In this document: positions 20,401 through 32,398 of the stretch, piece by piece
How positions within the stretch are numbered: the stretch's first letter is position 1
Layout: each line of letters starts with the position of its first letter
From: Diplonema papillatum
Taxonomy: Eukaryota > Euglenozoa > Diplonemea > Diplonemida > Diplonemidae
DNA: 64,000 nt
Direction: 5' to 3'
Assembly: GCA_030068145.1 (NCBI GenBank)
Contig: JAPJBO010000142.1
Span: 124,001-188,000 of the forward strand
The notes under the pieces: generated by a model
Database searches by the model: none
Told to the model about the DNA's origin: nothing
The model's input: the letters and a program-made list of their open reading frames with translations, nothing else
Program-made: the position numbers and the translations under genes

Positions 20401-23400
20401 CAGCGTTTGAAGGACATCCCTTCTGCTGAAAGTCACCCGGAGACACGCAGCGTTTGAAGGACATCCCTTCTGCTGAAAGTCACCCGGAGACACGCAGCGT
20501 TTGAAGGACATCCCTTCTGCTGAAAGTCACCCGGAGACACGCAGCGTTTGAAGGACATCCCTTCTGCTGAAAGTCACCCGGAGACACGCAGCGTTTGAAG
20601 GACATCCCTTCTGCTGAAAGTCACCCGGAGACACGCAGCGTTTGAAGGACATCCCTTCTGCTGAAAGTCACCCGGAGACACGCAGCGTTTGAAGGACATC
20701 CCTTCTGCTGAAAGTCACCCGGAGACACGCAGCGTTTGAAGGACATCCCTTCTGCTGAAAGTCACCCGGAGACACGCAGCGTTTGAAGGACATCCCTTCT
20801 GCTGAAAGTCACCCGGACACGCAGCGTTTGAAGGACATCCCTTCTGCTGAAAGTCACCCGGAGACACGCAGCGTTTGAAGGACATCCCTTCTGCTGAAAG
20901 TCACCCGGAGACACGCAGCGTTTGAAGGACATCCCTTCTGCTGAAAGTCACCCGGAGACACGCAGCGTTTGAAGGACATCCCTTCTGCTGAAAGTCACCC
21001 GGAGACACGCAGCGTTTGAAGGACATCCCTTCTGCTGAAAGTCACCCGGAGACACGCAGCGTTTGAAGGACATCCCTTCTGCTGAAAGTCACCCGGACAC
21101 GCAGCGTTTGAAGGACATCCCTTCTGCTGAAAGTCACCCGGAGACACGCAGCATTTGAAGGACATCCCTTCTGCTGAAAGTCACCCGGAGACACGCAGCA
21201 TTTGAAGGACATCCCTTCTGCTGAAAGTCACCCGGAGACACGCAGCGTTTGAAGGACATCCCTTCTGCTGAAAGTCACCCGGAGACACGCAGCGTTTGAA
21301 GGACATCCCTTCTGCTGAAAGTCACCCGGAGACACGCAGCGTTTGAAGGACATCCCTTCTGCTGAAAGTCACCCGGAGACACGCAGCATTTGAAGGACAT
21401 CCCTTCTGCTGAAAGTCACCCGGAGACACGCAGCGTTTGAAGGACATCCCTTCTGCTGAAAGTCACCCGGAGACACGCAGCGTTTGAAGGACATCCCTTC
21501 TGCTGAAAGTCACCCGGAGACACGCAGCGTTTGAAGGACATCCCTTCTGCTGAAAGTCACCCGGAGACACGCAGCATTTGAAGGACATCCCTTCTGCTGA
21601 AAGTCACCCGGAGACACGCAGCATTTGAAGGACATCCCTTCTGCTGAAAGTCACCCGGACACGCAGCGTTTGAAGGACATCCCTTCTGCTGAAAGTCACC
21701 CGGAGACACGCAGCGTTTGAAGGACATCCCTTCTGCTGAAAGTCACCCGGAGACACGCAGCGTTTGAAGGACATCCCTTCTGCTGAAAGTCACCCGGAGA
21801 CACGCAGCGTTTGAAGGACATCCCTTCTGCTGAAAGTCACCCGGAGACACGCAGCGTTTGAAGGACATCCCTTCTGCTGAAAGTCACCCGGAGACACGCA
21901 GCGTTTGAAGGACATCCCTTCTGCTGAAAGTCACCCGGACACGCAGCGTTTGAAGGACATCCCTTCTGCTGAAAGTCACCCGGAGACACGCAGCGTTTGA
22001 AGGACATCCCTTCTGCTGAAAGTCACCCGGAGACACGCAGCGTTTGAAGGACATCCCTTCTGCTGAAAGTCACCCGGGACACGCAGCGTTTGAAGGACAT
22101 CCCTTCTGCTGAAAGTCACCCGGAGACACGCAGCGTTTGAAGGACATCCCTTCTGCTGAAAGTCACCCGGAGACACGCAGCGTTTGAAGGACATCCCTTC
22201 TGCTGAAAGTCACCCGGAGACACGCAGCGTTTGAAGGACATCCCTTCTGCTGAAAGTCACCCGGAGACACGCAGCGTTTGAAGGACATCCCTTCTGCTGA
22301 AAGTCACCCGGAGACACGCAGCGTTTGAAGGACATCCCTTCTGCTGAAAGTCACCCGGAGACACGCAGCATTTGAAGGACATCCCTTCTGCTGAAAGTCA
22401 CCCGGAGACACGCAGCGTTTGAAGGACATCCCTTCTGCTGAAAGTCACCCGGAGACACGCAGCGTTTGAAGGACATCCCTTCTGCTGAAAGTCACCCGGA
22501 GACACGCAGCGTTTGAAGGACATCCCTTCTGCTGAAAGTCACCCGGAGACACGCAGCGTTTGAAGGACATCCCTTCTGCTGAAAGTCACCCGGAGACACG
22601 CAGCGTTTGAAGGACATCCCTTCTGCTGAAAGTCACCCGGAGACACGCAGCGTTTGAAGGACATCCCTTCTGCTGAAAGTCACCCGGAGACACGCAGCGT
22701 TTGAAGGACATCCCTTCTGCTGAAAGTCACCCGGAGACACGCAGCGTTTGAAGGACATCCCTTCTGCTGAAAGTCACCCGGAGACACGCAGCGTTTGAAG
22801 GACATCCCTTCTGCTGAAAGTCACCCGGAGACACGCAGCGTTTGAAGGACATCCCTTCTGCTGAAAGTCACCCGGAGACACGCAGCGTTTGAAGGACATC
22901 CCTTCTGCTGAAAGTCACCCGGGGACACGCAGCGTTTGAAGGACATCCCTTCTGCTGAAAGTCACCCGGAGACACGCAGCGTTTGAAGGACATCCCTTCT
23001 GCTGAAAGTCACCCGGAGACACGCAGCATTTGAAGGACATCCCTTCTGCTGAAAGTCACCCGGAGACACGCAGCGTTTGAAGGACATCCCTTCTGCTGAA
23101 AGTCACCCGGAGACACGCAGCATTTGAAGGACATCCCTTCTGCTGAAAGTCACCCGGAGACACGCAGCGTTTGAAGGACATCCCTTCTGCTGAAAGTCAC
23201 CCGGAGACACGCAGCGTTTGAAGGACATCCCTTCTGCTGAAAGTCACCCGGAGACACGCAGCGTTTGAAGGACATCCCTTCTGCTGAAAGTCACCCGGAG
23301 ACACGCAGCATTTGAAGGACATCCCTTCTGCTGAAAGTCACCCGGAGACACGCAGCGTTTGAAGGACATCCCTTCTGCTGAAAGTCACCCGGAGACACGC

Positions 23401-26400
23401 AGCGTTTGAAGGACATCCCTTCTGCTGAAAGTCACCCGGAGACACGCAGCGTTTGAAGGACATCCCTTCTGCTGAAAGTCACCCGGAGACACGCAGCGTT
23501 TGAAGGACATCCCTTCTGCTGAAAGTCACCCGGAGACACGCAGCGTTTGAAGGACATCCCTTCTGCTGAAAGTCACCCGGAGACACGCAGCATTTGAAGG
23601 ACATCCCTTCTGCTGAAAGTCACCCGGAGACACGCAGCATTTGAAGGACATCCCTTCTGCTGAAAGTCACCCGGACACGCAGCGTTTGAAGGACATCCCT
23701 TCTGCTGAAAGTCACCCGGACACGCAGCGTTTGAAGGACATCCCTTCTGCTGAAAGTCACCCGGAGACACGCAGCGTTTGAAGGACATCCCTTCTGCTGA
23801 AAGTCACCCGGAGACACGCAGCGTTTGAAGGACATCCCTTCTGCTGAAAGTCACCCGGAGACACGCAGCGTTTGAAGGACATCCCTTCTGCTGAAAGTCA
23901 CCCGGACACGCAGCGTTTGAAGGACATCCCTTCTGCTGAAAGTCACCCGGGGACACGCAGCGTTTGAAGGACATCCCTTCTGCTGAAAGTCACCCGGAGA
24001 CACGCAGCGTTTGAAGGACATCCCTTCTGCTGAAAGTCACCCGGAGACACGCAGCGTTTGAAGGACATCCCTTCTGCTGAAAGTCACCCGGAGACACGCA
24101 GCATTTGAAGGACATCCCTTCTGCTGAAAGTCACCCGGAGACACGCAGCATTTGAAGGACATCCCTTCTGCTGAAAGTCACCCGGAGACACGCAGCATTT
24201 GAAGGACATCCCTTCTGCTGAAAGTCACCCGGAGACACGCAGCGTTTGAAGGACATCCCTTCTGCTGAAAGTCACCCGGAGACACGCAGCATTTGAAGGA
24301 CATCCCTTCTGCTGAAAGTCACCCGGAGACACGCAGCGTTTGAAGGACATCCCTTCTGCTGAAAGTCACCCGGAGACACGCAGCATTTGAAGGACATCCC
24401 TTCTGCTGAAAGTCACCCGGAGACACGCAGCATTTGAAGGACATCCCTTCTGCTGAAAGTCACCCGGAGACACGCAGCATTTGAAGGACATCCCTTCTGC
24501 TGAAAGTCACCCGGAGACACGCAGCGTTTGAAGGACATCCCTTCTGCTGAAAGTCACCCGGAGACACGCAGCGTTTGAAGGACATCCCTTCTGCTGAAAG
24601 TCACCCGGAGACACGCAGCGTTTGAAGGACATCCCTTCTGCTGAAAGTCACCCGGAGACACGCAGCATTTGAAGGACATCCCTTCTGCTGAAAGTCACCC
24701 GGAGACACGCAGCGTTTGAAGGACATCCCTTCTGCTGAAAGTCACCCGGAGACACGCAGCGTTTGAAGGACATCCCTTCTGCTGAAAGTCACCCGGACAC
24801 GCAGCGTTTGAAGGACATCCCTTCTGCTGAAAGTCACCCGGAGACACGCAGCATTTGAAGGACATCCCTTCTGCTGAAAGTCACCCGGAGACACGCAGCG
24901 TTTGAAGGACATCCCTTCTGCTGAAAGTCACCCGGAGACACGCAGCGTTTGAAGGACATCCCTTCTGCTGAAAGTCACCCGGAGACACGCAGCGTTTGAA
25001 GGACATCCCTTCTGCTGAAAGTCACCCGGAGACACGCAGCGTTTGAAGGACATCCCTTCTGCTGAAAGTCACCCGGAGACACGCAGCGTTTGAAGGACAT
25101 CCCTTCTGCTGAAAGTCACCCGGAGACACGCAGCATTTGAAGGACATCCCTTCTGCTGAAAGTCACCCGGAGACACGCAGCGTTTGAAGGACATCCCTTC
25201 TGCTGAAAGTCACCCGGAGACACGCAGCGTTTGAAGGACATCCCTTCTGCTGAAAGTCACCCGGAGACACGCAGCATTTGAAGGACATCCCTTCTGCTGA
25301 AAGTCACCCGGAGACACGCAGCGTTTGAAGGACATCCCTTCTGCTGAAAGTCACCCGGAGACACGCAGCGTTTGAAGGACATCCCTTCTGCTGAAAGTCA
25401 CCCGGAGACACGCAGCGTTTGAAGGACATCCCTTCTGCTGAAAGTCACCCGGAGACACGCAGCATTTGAAGGACATCCCTTCTGCTGAAAGTCACCCGGA
25501 GACACGCAGCGTTTGAAGGACATCCCTTCTGCTGAAAGTCACCCGGAGACACGCAGCGTTTGAAGGACATCCCTTCTGCTGAAAGTCACCCGGAGACACG
25601 CAGCGTTTGAAGGACATCCCTTCTGCTGAAAGTCACCCGGAGACACGCAGCGTTTGAAGGACATCCCTTCTGCTGAAAGTCACCCGGAGACACGCAGCGT
25701 TTGAAGGACATCCCTTCTGCTGAAAGTCACCCGGAGACACGCAGCGTTTGAAGGACATCCCTTCTGCTGAAAGTCACCCGGAGACACGCAGCGTTTGAAG
25801 GACATCCCTTCTGCTGAAAGTCACCCGGAGACACGCAGCGTTTGAAGGACATCCCTTCTGCTGAAAGTCACCCGGAGACACGCAGCGTTTGAAGGACATC
25901 CCTTCTGCTGAAAGTCACCCGGAGACACGCAGCGTTTGAAGGACATCCCTTCTGCTGAAAGTCACCCGGAGACACGCAGCGTTTGAAGGACATCCCTTCT
26001 GCTGAAAGTCACCCGGAGACACGCAGCGTTTGAAGGACATCCCTTCTGCTGAAAGTCACCCGGAGACACGCAGCGTTTGAAGGACATCCCTTCTGCTGAA
26101 AGTCACCCGGAGACACGCAGCGTTTGAAGGACATCCCTTCTGCTGAAAGTCACCCGGAGACACGCAGCGTTTGAAGGACATCCCTTCTGCTGAAAGTCAC
26201 CCGGAGACACGCAGCATTTGAAGGACATCCCTTCTGCTGAAAGTCACCCGGACACGCAGCGTTTGAAGGACATCCCTTCTGCTGAAAGTCACCCGGACAC
26301 GCAGCGTTTGAAGGACATCCCTTCTGCTGAAAGTCACCCGGAGACACGCAGCGTTTGAAGGACATCCCTTCTGCTGAAAGTCACCCGGAGACACGCAGCG

Positions 26401-28317
26401 TTTGAAGGACATCCCTTCTGCTGAAAGTCACCCGGAGACACGCAGCGTTTGAAGGACATCCCTTCTGCTGAAAGTCACCCGGAGACACGCAGCATTTGAA
26501 GGACATCCCTTCTGCTGAAAGTCACCCGGAGACACGCAGCGTTTGAAGGACATCCCTTCTGCTGAAAGTCACCCGGAGACACGCAGCGTTTGAAGGACAT
26601 CCCTTCTGCTGAAAGTCACCCGGAGACACGCAGCGTTTGAAGGACATCCCTTCTGCTGAAAGTCACCCGGAGACACGCAGCATTTGAAGGACATCCCTTC
26701 TGCTGAAAGTCACCCGGAGACACGCAGCGTTTGAAGGACATCCCTTCTGCTGAAAGTCACCCGGAGACACGCAGCGTTTGAAGGACATCCCTTCTGCTGA
26801 AAGTCACCCGGAGACACGCAGCGTTTGAAGGACATCCCTTCTGCTGAAAGTCACCCGGGGACACGCAGCATTTGAAGGACATCCCTTCTGCTGAAAGTCA
26901 CCCGGAGACACGCAGCGTTTGAAGGACATCCCTTCTGCTGAAAGTCACCCGGAGACACGCAGCGTTTGAAGGACATCCCTTCTGCTGAAAGTCACCCGGA
27001 GACACGCAGCGTTTGAAGGACATCCCTTCTGCTGAAAGTCACCCGGGGACACGCAGCGTTTGAAGGACATCCCTTCTGCTGAAAGTCACCCGGAGACACG
27101 CAGCGTTTGAAGGACATCCCTTCTGCTGAAAGTCACCCGGAGACACGCAGCGTTTGAAGGACATCCCTTCTGCTGAAAGTCACCCGGAGACACGCAGCGT
27201 TTGAAGGACATCCCTTCTGCTGAAAGTCACCCGGGGACACGCAGCATTTGAAGGACATCCCTTCTGCTGAAAGTCACCCGGAGACACGCAGCGTTTGAAG
27301 GACATCCCTTCTGCTGAAAGTCACCCGGAGACACGCAGCGTTTGAAGGACATCCCTTCTGCTGAAAGTCACCCGGAGACACGCAGCGTTTGAAGGACATC
27401 CCTTCTGCTGAAAGTCACCCGGGGACACGCAGCATTTGAAGGACATCCCTTCTGCTGAAAGTCACCCGGAGACACGCAGCGTTTGAAGGACATCCCTTCT
27501 GCTGAAAGTCACCCGGAGACACGCAGCGTTTGAAGGACATCCCTTCTGCTGAAAGTCACCCGGAGACACGCAGCGTTTGAAGGACATCCCTTCTGCTGAA
27601 AGTCACCCGGGGACACGCAGCATTTGAAGGACATCCCTTCTGCTGAAAGTCACCCGGAGACACGCAGCGTTTGAAGGACATCCCTTCTGCTGAAAGTCAC
27701 CCGGAGACACGCAGCGTTTGAAGGACATCCCTTCTGCTGAAAGTCACCCGGAGACACGCAGCGTTTGAAGGACATCCCTTCTGCTGAAAGTCACCCGGAG
27801 ACACGCAGCATTTGAAGGACATCCCTTCTGCTGAAAGTCACCCGGAGACACGCAGCGTTTGAAGGACATCCCTTCTGCTGAAAGTCACCCGGAGACACGC
27901 AGCGTTTGAAGGACATCCCTTCTGCTGAAAGTCACCCGGAGACACGCAGCGTTTGAAGGACATCCCTTCTGCTGAAAGTCACCCGGAGACACGCAGCGTT
28001 TGAAGGACATCCCTTCTGCTGAAAGTCACCCGGAGACACGCAGCGTTTGAAGGACATCCCTTCTGCTGAAAGTCACCCGGAGACACGCAGCATTTGAAGG
28101 ACATCCCTTCTGCTGAAAGTCACCCGGAGACACGCAGCGTTTGAAGGACATCCCTTCTGCTGAAAGTCACCCGGAGACACGCAGCGTTTGAAGGACATCC
28201 CTTCTGCTGAAAGTCACCCGGACACGCAGCGTTTGAAGGACATCCCTTCTGCTGAAAGTCACCCGGAGACACGCAGCGTTTGAAGGACATCCCTTCTGCT
28301 GAAAGTCACCCGGAGAC
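17488..28317. repeat. 47-bp satellite array, about 230 tandem copies
   Basis: The unit is ACGCAGCGTTTGAAGGACAT, CCCTTCTGCTGAAAGTCACC, CGGAGAC (47 bp). Over 10.8 kb the copies differ almost only by CAGCG/CAGCA, GGAGAC/GGGGAC and 1- or 3-bp deletions at CCCGGAGACAC. GAAGG and CCTTC, five bases apart, can form a small hairpin in each unit. Five GGGGAC units lie exactly 188 bp (four units) apart, at 26857, 27045, 27233, 27421 and 27609, so a four-unit higher-order repeat is present there. Short minus-strand ORFs (CVSPGDFQQKGCPSN type) only appear where deletions shift frame, so the array is non-coding. There are no spacers, so it is not CRISPR. Whether it is centromeric, subtelomeric or an isolated expansion cannot be told from the window. 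Confidence 0.97.
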
Positions 28318-28632
28318 TCTCATAGTCCGGCGGAGTTTTAAGCGAGAATTCCCTCTAAAAATTGAGGAACAGGCCATATAAAGTAGCGTGAAAGCGGCAT
28401 CTGAAAGTGGGGATTGGCGTTGTCACTCCCACCTTGTGCCCCCTTTTTCGCCGACTGTGCTACACCCAGACGGAACACCCAGCGTGAATGGCACGTATGC
28501 CGGAGCCCAGGAGCACATCAAAGAGGCAACCTGGCCATGAAAATGACACCTCAAGTTGGCCCTCAACCAGGGGATTAGTTTCCGTTGCAATTTAGACCGT
28601 CGGTCTAAAGCTGCAAACCGGACTTGGCCGGG
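28318..28632. repeat. Satellite right junction and dispersed-repeat remnants
   Basis: Directly after the last unit, AGTCCGGCGGAGTTTTAAGC and CTCTAAAAATTGAGG resemble a dispersed motif (CCCCGGAGTTTCAAGCGAAC, then CTCTAAAAAT) found at about 32777, 39720 and 53600. In two of those places GGAGAC or AAAGAC also precedes it, as the satellite end does here. From about 28560, GGGGATTAG and CCCTCAAC match the sequence upstream of copy 3 of the Cys/His family (30556-30580). Confidence 0.5.
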
Positions 28633-28646
28633 AAAAAAAAAAAAAA
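28633..28646 (+). repeat. Poly-A run of 14
   Basis: Fourteen A between the dispersed-repeat remnant and the reverse-transcriptase fragment. It looks like a retroposon tail or insertion junction. Confidence 0.8.
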
Positions 28647-28651
28647 CAGCG

Positions 28652-29110
28652 ATTCCATTCGTGAAGAAGATGGCTAGGACGACCGACCTGTCGGCAACGT
28701 TCTTATCCACACTCCGCCCAAAAGAAATTACGACTGTAGCTGACACTTTTAACGAGTGGCTGGAAGCCGGAATCCCGCACGAACATGCGCTGTCATGGAT
28801 TTTTCTCATCTCGAAACCCGGCATCCCAAAAACCTCCCCGAACGCCTACCGACCAATTGCCATCATGCCACTGATGCTAAAATTCCTCCACGTCTGCGTC
28901 TACCTCAAGATCCGAGACCTCTGCATTGAGCGGATTAAAGCCAAAGACTTCCAATACGGATGCCAGCGGCAGCATGCCACCCTCGAGATCCTCCAGCGGG
29001 CGGAAGAATGGATGGACGGCGGCGACGAAGAGGACCCAGCAGTTGTCATCGCTGACATCGAAGCAGCCTACCCGGTTGAAAGGAGTGTCCACTTCGGAGT
29101 CCACGTTCAC
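28652..29110 (+). pseudogene. LINE-type reverse transcriptase fragment
   Basis: The frame encodes SWIFLISKPGIPKTSPNAYR, then PIAIMPLMLKFL, a hallmark of the first conserved blocks of non-LTR retrotransposon reverse transcriptases. It continues through a QYGCQRQHATLEIL segment to VVIADIEAAYP, where the Asp of motif A is kept. The blocks with the YxDD-type active site never appear; the frame ends soon after in unrelated sequence. So the copy is truncated at the 3' side and probably also at the 5' side, starting right after a poly-A run. It is a relic without activity. Confidence 0.75.
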
Positions 29111-29445
29111 TTATGTGGGGAGTTGTAGAGTACGGGAGGAACCGGAAATCTCCGGAAAGATGCTCCCGCATTCCAACTCGTCTCGGGAATGGTCAGTCGA
29201 CGACCGTATGCAGGTGGGTGGAGGCCCTGGGACTGCGAAGGTGTGACCACCCCATAAGGAGGACTCTCTATCTTGCGTTATCTCTCTGTCCCAGTCGCCA
29301 TAGCAACCGTATCCTGGCCAAGCATCATCCTGCAACCCTGCTTTCGGATGGCCATCGTGCCTCTCATTTTGGTTATCAACCTTACTCCTCGCTCGAATTG
29401 CCGTCTTCGACCGTAGCTGCCCCTGGTCCTGGTGGTTAGGGTTAG
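29111..29445. other. Gene-free stretch after the RT fragment
   Basis: 29130-29190 carries a diverged copy of the GGAAACTCCCCGGAGAGATG dispersed repeat (here GGAAATCTCCGGAAAGATGC). No gene was seen. Confidence 0.4.
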
Positions 29446-30586
29446 CATGCAAAGAGCCTGTGGCGATAATCTGCATCTGCTCTCTTTCGTGACTACCTCT
29501 CTTCGTCACTGGTACCTTATCTTGACCTCTGCCCGCCGCGGAGTGCACGTCTCTGTCTTCGATGATGGCGAGTCCTTACGCCGCCGCTTCGTTGCAGCGG
29601 CCGTCCTAGTGTCGTCGCCTTGTCTTCGGCGTTCTCGATGGCGGTGTTGGCGCCGGCATCCGCCGCTTCCCTTGTGGCGCTTTGGCCGATGGTCGCAGCC
29701 TGCGTCTCGACTTCGGTGTCGCTTCGGGCGTCCCCAGGGGCGAAGGCCCGCGCTTCCGTCTCTTTGCCGCCGACTCCGCACATCGGCATATCGTGCTGCA
29801 GGCAGGCATCCGCGGTGTGAGTTCCTGCAGCATTCCGCGATCGTCTTGCACGTCCCGCACTGCGTCATCCTGTGCTTCTCGCAATACTTCACGGCGAGGC
29901 CGTCCCCTGTCGCGTGGTGTGCCTCGGCAGCAGCGCGCTACCGACGCTTGCCGATGCTTGCACTCTTCGCATTTCGCTTTGTGATGTCTCGTACACACTC
30001 TCTCGTCCTTGGTGGTGGCCTGGGCACGCCTACCTCCATGCACTGGGTCTCCGCCGCCCACTAAATTTACCCTCTTCTGCCCCTTCTTGCCGGAGGTGCC
30101 GTCTTCGAAGGCGTCCCACCAGCACGTCCGCCCATACGTGGAAAATACGTCCATCCCCCAGACCTCATCATTGAAGGCGTGCCTGTTCGTCCCCAGCTGC
30201 GACTCGAGCACGAGCATTGTCTCTGTACCCGCACGACCTCTGGTGGAACAGTTCCTGCTCTCCTTGCCGCAGCGGATCCTGTCGCTACCTGTGTCAAACC
30301 GTGCCAACCTGTACCTCCCAGTCTGTCCTTCCTTCTCAGCCTCTATCTTCGTCTTCGGGGCATAGCCAAACACGGGACCGCTCTGCGCAAGGTAGGGCCA
30401 TAATAGCGTCGCCCCCTCCCCGCCTTCGCCAAGGTCGGCTGCAGGGAAAGTGGTCGCCACAAAGGAAATACCCCGAAACTCCCCGAATTTCCCCGAAACT
30501 CCCCGAAACTCCCCGATACTCCCCGATATTTTCGTCTGGACCAGGTGGCCTGCCCTCAACACCAGGGGATTAGCTTTGGTTTGCAA
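29446..30586 (-). pseudogene. Frameshifted copy 3 of the Cys/His-rich family
   Basis: The minus-strand frame from 30586 encodes ETMLVLESQL, WGMDVFSTYGR, KKGQKRVNLVGGGDPV and DERVCTRHHKAKCEECKHRQ. Near 29900 the family frame shifts: the Cys/His run KYCEKHRMTQCGTCKTIAEC continues in the ORF at 29506-29892. This copy is therefore broken by at least one frameshift relative to copy 2. Upstream it has CCCCGAAACTCC minisatellite units (30468-30535) and a TATA-like site. The 3' end shares a GATGCAGATTAT word with copy 1. Confidence 0.55.
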
Positions 30587-30626
30587 ATTCGGTCCGGTGA
30601 CCGAATTGGCAAGCCAGCGGCCAGGG

Positions 30627-30633
30627 ATTTATA
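30627..30633 (-). promoter_or_regulatory. TATA-like box upstream of copy 3
   Basis: TATAAATCCCTGG on the minus strand, 40 bp upstream of the ORF. The same TATAAATCCCTGGC core is at 31554-31567 on the plus strand in a related repeat, so it is a family feature. Activity is inferred only from sequence and position. Confidence 0.35.
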
Positions 30634-32254
30634 CGCCGGTCTAGATGGGCGGGTCACCCGTCCATCCTCAAAAAAAAAAAAAAAAAATGGCGTGCGCCGT
30701 CGTAGGATGCGTTGAACGAGGAAGTGCTAAGCACGTGCTCACGGCCAACGACGAGCTTCACGTGCGGAGTTATGGACCCGAAGCAGACCTGGCGAGAATT
30801 TATGGACAATGCAACGTGACGTACTGGCAAATCATGGACGACTTCGCAGCGCGCAACGCCACTGTCATGAAAAGTGTATGCGAGCGGATCAGCTACCAAG
30901 AGCCCAGCGGAAAGGCTGCGGAGTGGGCATCCTGGCTCAAGCATGAATTAAAGTCTAGCCCGATACAGTAGAGCTTCCTAACCAACCCCCCCGCCCACCG
31001 ACCACACGCACCAAGCTGAACCTCACAAACAAACAAAGGTCGAAAGACACCAATCTGTACGTCCCACGGGATCGTCGGAAACACAAAAAAAAAAACCCAC
31101 GGGCTGGCGGGTGTGGGTAGGCTACCACAGCAGTCATAGGGGGTCATGGGGGGGCCCATAGGGGGTCATGGGGGGGTCCCAGGGGGGTCATAGGGGGGGG
31201 GGGGGGGTTCTCCCACCTCTCTGCTGCACCCTCCACCCTCTGGAACATCTGGCTCGGAATCTATACACGGTGCGCAGTGATGCACGGTGATGCACAGTGA
31301 TCCACGCTAGTGCGGTGTGCACAGTGACACGATAGCGCATGGTGGTGCATAGTGATCCACAGTGGAGGACAGTGGTGGCACTAATTTTCGGGCCCTCAAC
31401 GACTTTGCAGGGCTGGCTGGGGTGGCTGGACAGGCTGGACCACCACTGGGGGGGGGGGGTCTGGGGGGTCGACAAACACGTGCTCGGCACCCCGGTGCAA
31501 AAGACGGGTACCCGTCCATCTACATGGACTATTGCTCTAGGCCGAAATCCCCTTATAAATCCCTGGCAGCGGCCCGGAAAAAAAAAAAAAAAAAAAAAAA
31601 AACCACAAAAAGTGTGCGAATCATGTGCAAATGAGTCAACGCGCAAGGCGCAGCAGACAAGAACCACTCTGTGGGCACTATGGTCCCTCCGAGACCTCGA
31701 AGAGGAGCTATCGGACAAGAAGCCGACCAGCGATACCCAAGACCAACAGCTACAGCCACTCCCACGACGCAAGCAACAACGGCAGTGGGTGTACCAAACA
31801 AAACGACCCACAAACTATCATATCCGGCCACGATTCTGCTATCGGCAACCCAACGAAATAATCAACCACCCCATCGAAAGACACCAGACTGTTCGTCAAA
31901 CTCAGTTGATCGTCGGTAACACGAATATCACGAGACTGTCAACCGAGACAAAAACTGTCAGGCTGCACGGTCAGGGGGCGGGGGGCTGGTCGCAGACACA
32001 ATGAAGAGGTCCGGTACGATGACCGACTGAAAGAAGGCGAAGACAAGTGGGCATTCCGACAACTCACCGAACCCTGCACCGGCATCTGCTCCCCAGCCCG
32101 TGCGTGAGGACTGCGTGAAGGGGGAGCATTACTCCGAGGAGTACGCTCGTTGGAACAAGGTGGAGCTGCCACGGCGCTGCCACTGAAAACGAAATAGTGG
32201 ACCGAATTGGCAAGCCCGCCGGCAAGTCGAAGCTAATACACTGCTCAACACAGG

Positions 32255-32285
<31 letters not shown>

Positions 32286-32330
32286 GATTTCGAGCGAACT
32301 TTCACTCAAAAAAAAAAAGGGCACCCGGGG
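30634..32330. other. Gene-free stretch with poly-A runs and G-rich tracts
   Basis: Poly-A runs are at about 30670-30687, 31578-31602 and 32253-32283, each preceded by related words (GACCGAATTGGCAAGCC at 30600 and 32203). 31138-31208 is a run of CATAGGGGGTCATGGGGG units ending in 14 G, a likely G-quadruplex region. GATCGTCGGAAACACAAA at about 31069 recurs at 32831, 33187 and 33294. No gene is supported; the AC-rich ORFs around 31620-31990 have no recognisable content. Confidence 0.4.
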
Positions 32331-32338
32331 ATATAAAA
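32331..32338 (+). promoter_or_regulatory. TATA-like box of the MFSD2-like gene
   Basis: GGATATAAAAAAAGG lies about 65 bp upstream of the ATG at 32399, a fitting distance for a TATA promoter with a short leader. Confidence 0.45.
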
Positions 32339-32398
32339 AAAGGCACGCGCAGGAACACACGTCGCGCGCGAGGGCGGGGTCCGTTGCAGAGGGCCGCA

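Noticed and set aside
18178..26412. Minus-strand ORFs of 71-72 residues in the satellite
   Set aside because: They arise only where 1- or 3-bp deletions shift the 47-bp period and they repeat one translated unit; no start context or gene signal.
17488..28317. CRISPR array
   Set aside because: Units are contiguous with no variable spacers, and the genome is eukaryotic.
30654..30971. Small ORFs on both strands around 30.65-30.97 kb
   Set aside because: Start in a poly-A run, no relatives or domain.
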